Below, one piece after another: positions 43,140-52,068 of a DNA stretch of 55,628 bases (position 1 is the stretch's first letter; every line of letters begins with the position of its first letter). The DNA is from an uncultured Duncaniella sp. (lineage in GTDB: Bacteria > Bacteroidota > Bacteroidia > Bacteroidales > Muribaculaceae). Both the position numbers and the translations under genes were made by a program. Location of the stretch: positions 1 through 55,628 of the forward strand of contig CAJUGS010000020.1 of the NCBI GenBank assembly GCA_910586305.1. The letters run 5' to 3'. The notes under the pieces were generated by a model. It saw nothing but the letters and a program-made list of their open reading frames with translations. It ran no database searches and was not told the origin of the DNA.

Positions 43140-43709
43140 TCAATATATTAGCCAGCCAGCGACACCAGCAAGACAGATGATGAGAATAGGATGCCATTTA
43201 AGCCAGTATACCATGGCGAACGCTGCAATACACAACGTCAAACTCCATACTACCTGATACGTATCAGTGCCAAAATTCGCTTCATTCATTAGCAGAAGCG
43301 CTGCCGAGGCTATCAGTCCGACAACAACAGGCCGGAGCCCTGTAAAAATACCTTTCACCACGATACTTTCCCGATGTCGGTGTATAAGATGGCTCGTATA
43401 TGCCACAAGCAAGAAAGACGGAATAATCACCACAAGTGTACACAATATCGATCCAAGAATGCCGTATATCGGTGATGCAAATGCATCGGAATACTGTCCC
43501 GGAGCCACATATCCTATATATGTAGCCGAGTTGATTCCAATCGGCCCCGGCGTCATCTGCGATATGGCCACTATATCGGTGAACATCTGTTTTGTTATCC
43601 ATCCTGGGCCTACGATTTCACGTTCAATCAGCGCGAGCATGGCATACCCACCACCAAACCCAAACAGCCCGATCTTGAGATAGGCCCAGATTAGCCTGAG
43701 ATATATCAT
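43140..43709 (-). CDS. chrA: Chromate transporter, half-size subunit 2
   Basis: A 189-residue membrane protein with five or six helices, corresponding to one half of a full ChrA. Its signature residues are IGLFGFGGGYAMLALIERE and AISQMTPGPIGINSATYIG. Paired short-chain CHR proteins of opposite topology are thought to act together, exporting chromate or another oxyanion. It overlaps the other half by four bases and precedes folC by three bases. Confidence 0.88.
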   Translation of the reverse strand: MIYLRLIWAYLKIGLFGFGGGYAMLALIEREIVGPGWITKQMFTDIVAISQMTPGPIGINSATYIGYVAPGQYSDAFASPIYGILGSILCTLVVIIPSFLLVAYTSHLIHRHRESIVVKGIFTGLRPVVVGLIASAALLLMNEANFGTDTYQVVWSLTLCIAAFAMVYWLKWHPILIICLAGVAGWLIY

Positions 43710-44311
43710 TGTCGTGTATCCTCCTTTCCCGATTTAGTATCTGTTTTATGCAGAGTGGCGTGTTGCCGTCTGAGCCACAGATAGCCAAGACATCCGCCAA
43801 GTATAATGTATAGAATAGGATTAGAAACATACGGCAGCCCTGACCATATAAGTACAGCAACAACAATAGGTATGAATACCGTCTTCCATCCTATTCCGGC
43901 TGATTTTGCCGATGATATAACAGGAGCCACTATCAAGGCTACCACTGCCGGACGTATACCCTTGAATATCGCAGAAATTGTATCATTGTTTTTTATAAGG
44001 TCGGGAGTAAGGAAAACCGCAATAGCAAGGATAATAAGAAACGATGGCAGAATCGTACCGGCTGATGCCGCCACAGCTCCCTTCATACCCTTCAGCTTAT
44101 CACCGACGGCGACTGATATATTCACGGCAAGAATACCTGGAAGAGACTGCGCGACTGCCAAAAGATCAAGAAACTCCTCACGCTCAATCCAATGGTTTTT
44201 ATCCACAATCTCCTTCTCGATAATAGAAATCATGGCCCATCCACCACCAAAGGTGAATGCGCCAATCTTAAAAAATGACGTGAACAGTCTTAGACAGATA
44301 TTCTTAGTCAT
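43706..44311 (-). CDS. chrA: Chromate transporter, half-size subunit 1
   Basis: A 201-residue membrane protein, the partner half of the CHR pair. Signatures: IGAFTFGGGWAMISIIEKE and AVAQSLPGILAVNISVAVG, the equivalents of the FGG and PGP motifs. It overlaps the TolC-family gene by eight bases and the second subunit by four bases, so production of all three is likely coupled. Confidence 0.88.
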   Translation of the reverse strand: MTKNICLRLFTSFFKIGAFTFGGGWAMISIIEKEIVDKNHWIEREEFLDLLAVAQSLPGILAVNISVAVGDKLKGMKGAVAASAGTILPSFLIILAIAVFLTPDLIKNNDTISAIFKGIRPAVVALIVAPVISSAKSAGIGWKTVFIPIVVAVLIWSGLPYVSNPILYIILGGCLGYLWLRRQHATLHKTDTKSGKEDTRQ

Positions 44312-45485
44312 AATACTTTGTACGGGCTATCGCAAGATTATACTCATAGAGTACATCGAGATAGTCGCGATGAGCGGCGATGAAATAATTGAGTTCCTCG
44401 ATGTATGTGAGAAATGTTATCTGACCGGCTTTGAGTGCCTTGTGAAGAAGTTCATAGTGAGACTTATCCTTCACGACAGGCTCATATTCTTCAATCACTT
44501 TACGATAAGAATCAATCAGATTATTGTCAGTCACAAGAGAAGCCTTGCGCTGATGAAGCGCTATCTCCGCATCAGTTAGTGCAGCTTCAGCCTCAAGACG
44601 GGCTGCTTTCGCTGAATGACGACGTCCTCCCCATGAAGGCAAGGTGATACCTATCGAGAATCCATTGAAATGCTCGTCTCCCTCGGTTTCATGTTCGAAT
44701 CCTATTGAGAATCCGGGGAACGCGCTTAAACGATCGACTTTAACAAGCGATTCAGCCGCATTTGCCTGGGCTAACGCAGCCGCATAGCGCGGGTCACGCT
44801 CACGCATCACGGACAGAGCTACAGATAACCGCATAGGCTCCATGTCGGGATAACTGTCTCCGATGCCTTCAAGGATAGGCTGCACGTCAAGACCGGCATT
44901 GAAATCCTGGAGCTGTGCGATGATGGCCTCTTGGGCTGCCTCAAGATTGTGTAGCTCGCGATGTACGGCGATACGCTCCAGCACCGTTTTATTATAGTCA
45001 ATCCTTGTCTCAAGGCCTACTTCAGCAGCATCTCTGTAATAGACCACCATGCTGTCGATGTTGGTGGCTATTTCACGCTGGAGAGACAGAATCTGATAAT
45101 TGTGGATATAGTCTATCAGCAATACGCGGGCATCCCGACGTGCATCAAGAAGGTTGGCCTCACGTAAATACTGCATAGCTGTTGATGCTGTACGCGCAGC
45201 CTCACTGCGGGCCTTGTAGAGTCCGGGCCAGTCAAATCCCTGAGAAACCGATAAGCCCCATTTATTTCCGAATTCCGCGGTTGTACCCCACACCCTGGAG
45301 AATTCGACTTCTGGTCCGGCAAGGATATTTTCTGCTTTGATAGACTCTACCGATGCTTCGGCACGCGCAGTCTCAACCTTGAGTCCTAAATTGTTCGCAA
45401 CAAGAGCATCAACAGCACTGTCAAAATCGGCTGCTGCAACCGTCAGCGGAGCCAAAGACAGAAAAAGGAACTTAATTCTGTTCAT
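44304..45485 (-). CDS. TolC-family outer-membrane efflux channel (CusC-like)
   Basis: A 393-residue exported protein with a signal peptide ending near LTVAAADF and two repeats of long helical coiled coil (about 25-200 and 210-390) interrupted by barrel strands, typical of TolC-type trimeric channels. NNLGLKVETARAEA and SFDWPGLYKARSEAARTAS-like stretches fit members that work with heavy-metal RND pumps. It overlaps the RND gene upstream by four bases and the chromate transporter downstream by eight. Confidence 0.88.
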   Translation of the reverse strand: MNRIKFLFLSLAPLTVAAADFDSAVDALVANNLGLKVETARAEASVESIKAENILAGPEVEFSRVWGTTAEFGNKWGLSVSQGFDWPGLYKARSEAARTASTAMQYLREANLLDARRDARVLLIDYIHNYQILSLQREIATNIDSMVVYYRDAAEVGLETRIDYNKTVLERIAVHRELHNLEAAQEAIIAQLQDFNAGLDVQPILEGIGDSYPDMEPMRLSVALSVMRERDPRYAAALAQANAAESLVKVDRLSAFPGFSIGFEHETEGDEHFNGFSIGITLPSWGGRRHSAKAARLEAEAALTDAEIALHQRKASLVTDNNLIDSYRKVIEEYEPVVKDKSHYELLHKALKAGQITFLTYIEELNYFIAAHRDYLDVLYEYNLAIARTKYYD

Positions 45486-48400
45486 CTATTCTTTTTGTTT
45501 ATCAGATAATATATAATGGGAACAATAAACATATTGAGAAGAGTGGACGAAAGTAGCCCGCCGAGGATGACAATGGCAAGGGGAGATTGAATCTCATTTC
45601 CGGGAAGATGCCCCCCCAAAGCAAGAGGTATCAAGGCAAGAGCCGAACTCAGTGCTGTCATCAAAATGGGATTCAATCTGTCGGAAGATCCATGAATTAT
45701 ACGACCCATCAGATTCTCTCCATCCTCGCGAAGAGTCTCATAGCGCGACATGAGAAGCATACCGTTGCGTGTGGCAATTCCCATTAGAGAAATGAATCCG
45801 ATAATTGCCGGAATATTAAGTTCACCAGAAGTAAGACGAAGAATAATCACTCCTCCTATAAGAGCAAGGGGCATATTCAGCAAAATTATACCGGCACGTG
45901 ACGCACTGTGATACTGCCCGTATAGCAGTAGGAATATGACCACCATAGCAGCAAGAGATACCAGCGCAAGTGTGCGCGATGCACTTTGCTCACTCTCGAA
46001 TTGTCCACCATAAGTCACGTAATATCCCTCAGGAAGCGCAATTTCAGAGTCGATTTTAGAAGCGATATCATCCACTGTACCTCGTAAATCGCGGCCATCA
46101 ACATTGGCCGAAATCACGATTCGGCGACTGACATTCTCTCGATTTATGGAATTAGGGCCAGAGGTCGACACTATTTCGGCCACAGACTCAAGAGGGACTT
46201 TGCCCTTGGGAGTGTCAATCATCAATGACGACACGGCCTCAAGTGAATTACGCGCTGATGGTTCGAATTTGAGAGTGAGATTTACGGGATATCCTCCTTC
46301 GTATACCTGCGACACTACTTCCCCCGAAAGAGCTACAGTGACAAAATCAGCAAATTCGCCCACGGGTATGCCATAATATGCAAGCATATCTCTACGGGGA
46401 CGTATGTCCAGTTGCGGACGCTCCATCTGCTGTTCTATATTGGCGTCAACCACACCGGGCACCTCGGATATTTCGGCTTTAATGCGATTACCAAGTGTGT
46501 AGAGAGTTGCAAGATCGTCTCCAAATAACTTGATCGCTATCTGGGCCTCCGTACCTGAAAGCATTGCATCGATACGATGGGAAATGGGCTGGCCAATCTC
46601 AATGTTTGCTCCGGGAATGTGGGATAGTCTATGACGCAAATCTGCCACAAGTTCCTGACGTGAGCGACCTCCGTCAAGGACATACGGAGCTTCGATTTCG
46701 CTGACATTTACACCGAGAGAATGCTCATCGAGCTCAGCACGCCCTGTTTTCCTGGCAACAGTTTTGATTTCAGGAGTAGCAAGAATAATCTTCTCTGCCT
46801 CTCGTCCCACCTCATCACTCCTCTCCAGTGATATACCGGGGAGGGTGGAGACATTTATTGTCAGAGATCCTTCGTTGAAGGGCGGAAGGAAACTGCGTCC
46901 GAGAGTAAAGAACAACCCCAGGGAGACTGCAAACAAAATGCCTGTCGCAACAAGGACCGGACGAGAATGTGACATTGCCTTGCCAAGCAGACGGTCGTAG
47001 ATGGCACGAAGTTTACGCGAGAGCCAAGGCTCACGGTCAAGGGCGGCAAGCGCCTTCTTGCTTCCAAGTAGATAGGAACACAGAACCGGTGTCACTGTCA
47101 AAGCAACCATAGTAGAGGCTATCAGCGACACAATAAACGATATTCCAAGGGGTCGCAGCATCCGGCCTTCCATTCCTGTTAAGAAGAAAAGAGGAACGAA
47201 TGAAGCCATTATAATCAACGACGAGTTGAATATTGGCATTCGGACCTCACGGGAGGCATCATAGACAATTGTCACTATTTTCTCACCTGTAGCATGACGC
47301 TCACGCAGTCGTTTGTAGACATTTTCAACATCCACAATAGCATCGTCAACAAGCGAGCCTATGGCAATCGCAATACCGCCAAGACTCATTGTGTTGATTG
47401 TCAATCCCATAAGATTGAGCACGATAATTGTAACAATGATTGAAAGAGGGAGAGCCACGAGCGAAATAACAGTCGTGCGGAGGTTCATCAAGAAGAAGAA
47501 AAGCACCACTATTACGAATATGGCTCCGACAAATAGCGACTCACGCAGGTTGGATATCGAACGATTTATGAAATCGGCCTGGCGGAATATATCTGTGTGA
47601 ATGCTGACATCCTCAGGAAATGTTTTGGCAAGTGCATTGAGCTGTTCGTCAATCTTGTCAGTAAGTGAAATAGTACCTGCTCCGGGCTGTTTGGTCACAG
47701 TAAGCAGCACGGCCGGAGAAGCCTTGACCGATGCGAGACCAAGACGCGGCTCTTCGCCACCTATAGCCACTTCGGCTATGTCGGAAAGACGCACCAGACG
47801 ACTGCCATCACTGACCACCACCGAGTTGGAGAGTGACTCGATATCGGTGCTCATGATATCACCCTTGACAATGTATTCGTTTCCATAATCATAGACGACT
47901 CCGCCTGGGGCATTTCGATTCATTCCGGCCACAGCCTCACGCACCTCGGAAAGCGACACACCGTGGCGCTGCATCTTGGCCGGGCATAGCCTTATCTGAT
48001 ACTCCTTGGCATCACCTCCTATAACTGAGACTTGGGAAACTCCTGCTATTGACAACAGACGAGGACGTATCTGCCTGTCCGCGATTGTGCGGAGCTCGGT
48101 CATAGAGGTGATTGAGTCCGCTGTCAGTCCAATGATGAGCATCTCACCGAGGATAGAGGACTGACTGCCAAGTGTCGGACTTCCTACACCCGGAGGGAGC
48201 GTGCCTTCAATCTCGGAAAGTTTTTCAGAAACAATCTGTCGAGCACGGTAGACATCAGTATCCCAGTCAAATTCCACCCATACAACAGAAAATCCGGTAG
48301 TAGTAGACGATCTGACTCGACGAACACCTGACGCTCCGTTAACCGCTGTTTCTACGGGATACGTGACAGTCTTTTCAATTTCTTCCGGCGCCATACCGGG

Positions 48401-48559
48401 AGCCTCGGTCATTACAACGACGGTGGGGGCATTGAGATCCGGGAAGATATCAACCTCGGTACGCATCATAACCGCCATACCTATACACAGAAGTATACCG
48501 GACAGAATTATTACCGCCAGACGATTGTCAAGCGAGGCCTTGATTATTCTATTAAGCAT
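45482..48559 (-). CDS. Heavy-metal RND efflux pump (CusA/CzcA family)
   Basis: A 1025-residue inner-membrane pump with the standard RND layout: helix 1, periplasmic loop, five helices, repeated. The N-terminal segment MRTEVDIFPDLNAPTVVV and PGMAPEEIEKTVTYPVE are typical of the metal-exporting branch. The proton-relay aspartates lie in GSLVDDAIVDVEN near residue 405. It should export monovalent or divalent metal (copper, silver, cobalt, zinc or cadmium are possible), but the exact metal cannot be told. It starts 11 bases after the adaptor gene. Confidence 0.92.
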   Translation of the reverse strand: MLNRIIKASLDNRLAVIILSGILLCIGMAVMMRTEVDIFPDLNAPTVVVMTEAPGMAPEEIEKTVTYPVETAVNGASGVRRVRSSTTTGFSVVWVEFDWDTDVYRARQIVSEKLSEIEGTLPPGVGSPTLGSQSSILGEMLIIGLTADSITSMTELRTIADRQIRPRLLSIAGVSQVSVIGGDAKEYQIRLCPAKMQRHGVSLSEVREAVAGMNRNAPGGVVYDYGNEYIVKGDIMSTDIESLSNSVVVSDGSRLVRLSDIAEVAIGGEEPRLGLASVKASPAVLLTVTKQPGAGTISLTDKIDEQLNALAKTFPEDVSIHTDIFRQADFINRSISNLRESLFVGAIFVIVVLFFFLMNLRTTVISLVALPLSIIVTIIVLNLMGLTINTMSLGGIAIAIGSLVDDAIVDVENVYKRLRERHATGEKIVTIVYDASREVRMPIFNSSLIIMASFVPLFFLTGMEGRMLRPLGISFIVSLIASTMVALTVTPVLCSYLLGSKKALAALDREPWLSRKLRAIYDRLLGKAMSHSRPVLVATGILFAVSLGLFFTLGRSFLPPFNEGSLTINVSTLPGISLERSDEVGREAEKIILATPEIKTVARKTGRAELDEHSLGVNVSEIEAPYVLDGGRSRQELVADLRHRLSHIPGANIEIGQPISHRIDAMLSGTEAQIAIKLFGDDLATLYTLGNRIKAEISEVPGVVDANIEQQMERPQLDIRPRRDMLAYYGIPVGEFADFVTVALSGEVVSQVYEGGYPVNLTLKFEPSARNSLEAVSSLMIDTPKGKVPLESVAEIVSTSGPNSINRENVSRRIVISANVDGRDLRGTVDDIASKIDSEIALPEGYYVTYGGQFESEQSASRTLALVSLAAMVVIFLLLYGQYHSASRAGIILLNMPLALIGGVIILRLTSGELNIPAIIGFISLMGIATRNGMLLMSRYETLREDGENLMGRIIHGSSDRLNPILMTALSSALALIPLALGGHLPGNEIQSPLAIVILGGLLSSTLLNMFIVPIIYYLINKKNR

Positions 48560-48570
48560 AGTCCGGCTAT

Positions 48571-49740
48571 TTAGTGGTTATGGGAATGGCCTTCTGGAAC
48601 TACTGTTGCCTGTTCTGCGAGTCGGACAAACGACAGCCCGGCAATAACAATGGAATCACCTTCTGCAACTCCACGACGCACTTCAACACGCATTCCGTCA
48701 GAACGCCCTGCACTGACGGGGCGTTTCTCATAATCGTCGCGTCCGATTTTTACATATACAAATTTCTCACCCAGCTGTTCAGTGAGTGCCGATACAGGTA
48801 CAGAAATCACACCCTGAGCAGCAGCACCCTTTATATATACCTCTGAAGCACTGCCCGGAAGCATCGGCGAGTTGGCCGACATGGAGAAATACACCGGAAT
48901 ATAACCTGGTGTCTCTGTAGATGTGGTCGACACCGAAAGAAGTCGACCGTTATAATCGGCAATATCTATCGGAGGCTCATTGGTTCCATGAGGAGTTATG
49001 ACAGCTCCGGATATGGATGGTATAAATGATGACTCTCTCACAGGAAGTAGTGCGCGCAATGTCACAATGCCTGTGCCGGAGATGGAAGCTATCGGTGCGC
49101 CGGTCTCAACATATTGGCCCTGCGATGCGCTAAGAGACGTGATAATTCCCGAGCGTGGAGCTGTAACCACACCTGAGGCTGCGGCAGGGCTGAAAGCCGC
49201 CAAAGCAGAGTTATAAGCCGCCAAAGCGTCATTATACTCCTTACGGGTCACAAGCCCGTCGTCAAGGAGGGGCTTAAGACGGTCAAGTTCTCTCTTTGCG
49301 TTGTCTATCGCTACCTTGGCGGATGCATTTGGATCACCACCGCTGACTCCTTTTGAAGTAATTCGACCGATCGTCTGCCCGGCCTTTACAGACGAACCTT
49401 GGGTGACACCCTCTGCAAGTGTGAGAATACCCGAAGTTGTTGCCGAGGCCGTAGCTATATCTGAAGCTGAAGGAAGCACCTCTGCTGCAACTCTTACAGC
49501 CTCACAAAAAGATCCGGGAGTAACACCTTCCACCTTTATGCCAAACCGCGTGGCATCCTCAGGCGATAGATGTACTATGTTGGGATTATCATGCTTGTGC
49601 TCCTCTAATTCGGATTTGTCCTCCTCGCTGTGGTCACCATGTTTGTCATGGTCATGGCAAGAGGTCATACTGACAAACAGTAAGGTCGCAAGGACCAGAC
49701 GGGGGGAGAGTCTGTAAATCATTTTATAATACTTTGGCAT
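48571..49740 (-). CDS. RND periplasmic adaptor, histidine-rich lipoprotein (CusB-like)
   Basis: A 389-residue membrane-fusion protein. The N-terminus is a lipoprotein signal with Cys28, followed directly by a metal-binding His/Asp/Glu-rich stretch (HDHDKHGDHSEE...EEHKHDN) and a His-rich tail (EGHSHNH). The core has the barrel-sandwich hybrid halves (about residues 75-125 and 180-215) around a helical hairpin (KVAIDNAKRELDRLKPLL) and a beta-barrel (about 220-310). The ATG at 49740 was chosen because the longer frame would start at a TTG within the -7 box. It is the first gene of the efflux operon. Confidence 0.9.
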   Translation of the reverse strand: MPKYYKMIYRLSPRLVLATLLFVSMTSCHDHDKHGDHSEEDKSELEEHKHDNPNIVHLSPEDATRFGIKVEGVTPGSFCEAVRVAAEVLPSASDIATASATTSGILTLAEGVTQGSSVKAGQTIGRITSKGVSGGDPNASAKVAIDNAKRELDRLKPLLDDGLVTRKEYNDALAAYNSALAAFSPAAASGVVTAPRSGIITSLSASQGQYVETGAPIASISGTGIVTLRALLPVRESSFIPSISGAVITPHGTNEPPIDIADYNGRLLSVSTTSTETPGYIPVYFSMSANSPMLPGSASEVYIKGAAAQGVISVPVSALTEQLGEKFVYVKIGRDDYEKRPVSAGRSDGMRVEVRRGVAEGDSIVIAGLSFVRLAEQATVVPEGHSHNH

Positions 49741-49755
49741 TTTGAAAAAACTCTG

Positions 49756-49787
49756 CAAAATTACTCATCTTTTTCTTTATTGACAAA
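49756..49787 (-). promoter_or_regulatory. Promoter of the metal-efflux operon
   Basis: On the minus strand: TTTG (49784-49787), 20 bases, TAATTTTG (49756-49763), then C; the ATG is 15 bases further on. It matches the Bacteroidota consensus exactly. Confidence 0.8.
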
Positions 49788-49835
49788 TTTCTTGGGAATA
49801 CAGACGAGGTTTTGACTTCGTCGGCATCCATAACA

Positions 49836-49843
49836 CAAAATTA
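49836..49843 (-). promoter_or_regulatory. Second possible -7 box upstream of the efflux operon
   Basis: A second TAATTTTG on the minus strand 80 bases upstream of the first; the bases next to it partly repeat those at the first box. Possibly a second start site, or a duplicated operator region. Confidence 0.35.
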
Positions 49844-49899
49844 CCCGTCTTTTTTCAGATGAGTCTTACACTATTCCCTCAAAAGTTTGCACAAAGCCA

Positions 49900-51996
49900 C
49901 TATGGCAACGGAGCTATACCCTCCCATCTGACAGGCCACGAGTCAGGGAATCCCGGATTAAGCCGTTCTTCACCATCCCATCCGGCACACATCAGAGCTA
50001 TTGCCGTCAGCAATCCTCCGTTGCCAGGCAGATAGCAACGCAGGCGGGAGTCTTGAAAATTGTGCCCGTTGGGAAGATAGGTATTTTTCCCGGTTTCCTT
50101 CATCAATGCCTCCAAAGCCTGAGCAGGCTTTCCGCATCTTGCAGCACACATTGCCGTCAGAGAATAGTCCCAGCCCCACGTCTTTGACCAGTTCCAGTTT
50201 TTCAACACCCAATCAAGTGTCACATTCATTTTGTCGGTATCCGTGAGAGGATTTCCAGGGAGCATTCCAAACGCCCCAAGCATGGCAGGATGATCAGAGA
50301 TTAGCCGAAGAGTCAAAAATGTTTCCGGGGCTGATTCGGCTGCAAGATAACGACCGACAGAGTCGGCTGCGAGACGTGGCAGATTTGATGCGATTGAATC
50401 CCACACAGCGATTCTCGACAGGCCTCTGGCTTCTCTGAGACGATTGGCCTCCTTAAGGCCGAAATACCAATAAGACAACTCCATCGGAGAATTAAATGTA
50501 GTCTCAGCCTTGAGCGTTTCTTGCGCCGGAATATAACCCTGGAGTTTGACATATCCGTCCTTGTCAAGTGCGAAATCGGCCATAAACTCAGCCGTTGCAT
50601 CTATGAGTTGTCCAAATCTCTGAGCCACATCTCCGGCAGGGTCAGAACGTTGGAGAAGAGAACACAGATATATTATGTGTGGTTGCTGCCATATGAGAAA
50701 GCTACCCACTTTAGATGGAGATTCTTCTCCGCCAGGATCAGTCATCTTCATCCATCTGCAGCCCCTAAAGCCTTGTCGAGACGCTATTTCCACGGCTTTT
50801 GGATAGGCGCGCTCATACCATGAGAGTGTTCTTTCAAGCATTTCAGGATGCCCGAAGAGCGGAAGCCACGCCTGATGCCACCATATCATCTCCATGTGGT
50901 ACTTGCCAAACCAGGAATTATAGGTCAACCCTGTCTCTTGCGGAGGTGTGTCGCCGGCACATTGAATAGCAAGCAGATATTGACTCAACACCACCCGGCG
51001 TTCCAACTCCCGCGCCCTTGGGTCTGGACATTGCGAGAAATCAACAATTCCACCCTTATTCCAAAATGTCCTCCAGGCCTGTGCAGATGCGGATTCTGTT
51101 GCCACAACCCCAGGAGTCTCGCCAATCGGGAAATTCTCAGTGAATAAGGCAGTAAAGTCAAGAGTATTTCCCTTGGCAACCAGCGACAACGTGTTCGCAC
51201 CTTCACTAACTACCTCCGCAGGCTGCTCCCATGAAAGAGAGACATAGTAGATACTGCTTCCCACCTTGCGTTTGATCACTGCACCGTTGTCTAAGTTTGC
51301 CACTACGTCTGTGGTATGCGGGAGTGAATCCCGCCAGTCGCAAGCATCATCGGCGTGTTGACCTGTTGGAAATGGAAACCTTAGCACAATACCGGCACTA
51401 CACGCGCTATCCGAGACAATGCTTGCCGACACCATGTCAATATCAGGATGACACACTGTCCGGACACTATAATGCCTGCCATTTACATCAAAACTGCTTT
51501 CTATGCGTCCCTCTTCAAGCACAAGCCGTTGTGACGGATGCGAAATATCAGACGGACTTGTGCCTTTAGGAAGCAACAAGCCGATACAACCAAGATGAAG
51601 GCGGTGAGGATTGACCCTGAACCACGTGGCAGCATCTTTCTGCCGTCCGGGATTCTTATGTTCTGCAGCGTATACCTCCGGATGACCATGACCAAAGTCA
51701 TACACACGATAGGACTCCTCAATCCTCAGACTGTCCGGATTGTCAAAGCTATGCCATCCCCACTGGCTCTGTGTCCCAAGGGGTACTCCATTACTGTAAT
51801 ACTCTGGAAATGTCTGTAGGCCTGTAATGTCAGTAGTGAAAGCGAATGCCCCGTTGCCCACACTTAAAGATGCGAGTGTATCTACAGCTGTTATGTGAGG
51901 TGAATTTCGCTCAAGAAGAGCGGAACGGTCTATCCCGGCCGTAACAACTGAACAAAAAGCTGTATACATTGTGGCAAACAGAATGATTTTTTTCAT
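49900..51996 (-). CDS. Six-hairpin glycosidase, GH65/GH95-like
   Basis: A 698-residue exported protein with a signal peptide (residues about 1-20). A beta-sandwich domain (about 25-300), opening with SLSVGNGAFAFTTDITGLQTF, is followed by an (alpha/alpha)6 barrel (about 330-690) with WFGKYHMEMIWWHQAWLPL, where the Glu/His/Trp cluster resembles the catalytic region of GH65/GH95-type enzymes, and PGNGGLLTAIALM at the end. GH95 enzymes include alpha-L-fucosidases and galactosidases, GH65 phosphorylases and hydrolases; I cannot choose between them. The ATG at 51996 gives the signal peptide. It stands alone, back to back with tilS. Confidence 0.75.
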   Translation of the reverse strand: MKKIILFATMYTAFCSVVTAGIDRSALLERNSPHITAVDTLASLSVGNGAFAFTTDITGLQTFPEYYSNGVPLGTQSQWGWHSFDNPDSLRIEESYRVYDFGHGHPEVYAAEHKNPGRQKDAATWFRVNPHRLHLGCIGLLLPKGTSPSDISHPSQRLVLEEGRIESSFDVNGRHYSVRTVCHPDIDMVSASIVSDSACSAGIVLRFPFPTGQHADDACDWRDSLPHTTDVVANLDNGAVIKRKVGSSIYYVSLSWEQPAEVVSEGANTLSLVAKGNTLDFTALFTENFPIGETPGVVATESASAQAWRTFWNKGGIVDFSQCPDPRARELERRVVLSQYLLAIQCAGDTPPQETGLTYNSWFGKYHMEMIWWHQAWLPLFGHPEMLERTLSWYERAYPKAVEIASRQGFRGCRWMKMTDPGGEESPSKVGSFLIWQQPHIIYLCSLLQRSDPAGDVAQRFGQLIDATAEFMADFALDKDGYVKLQGYIPAQETLKAETTFNSPMELSYWYFGLKEANRLREARGLSRIAVWDSIASNLPRLAADSVGRYLAAESAPETFLTLRLISDHPAMLGAFGMLPGNPLTDTDKMNVTLDWVLKNWNWSKTWGWDYSLTAMCAARCGKPAQALEALMKETGKNTYLPNGHNFQDSRLRCYLPGNGGLLTAIALMCAGWDGEERLNPGFPDSWPVRWEGIAPLP

Positions 51997-52032
51997 GGCA
52001 TTTTTGTAAAAGGTATGCAAAGATGCAAAAAC

Positions 52033-52063
52033 TTGCTCATTTATGCAAGAAATTGTAACTTTG
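52033..52063 (+). promoter_or_regulatory. Promoter of tilS
   Basis: TTG at 52033-52035, 20 bases, TAACTTTG at 52056-52063. The ATG begins six bases after the box, so transcription should start at or next to the start codon. Confidence 0.7.
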
Positions 52064-52068
52064 AGGCT

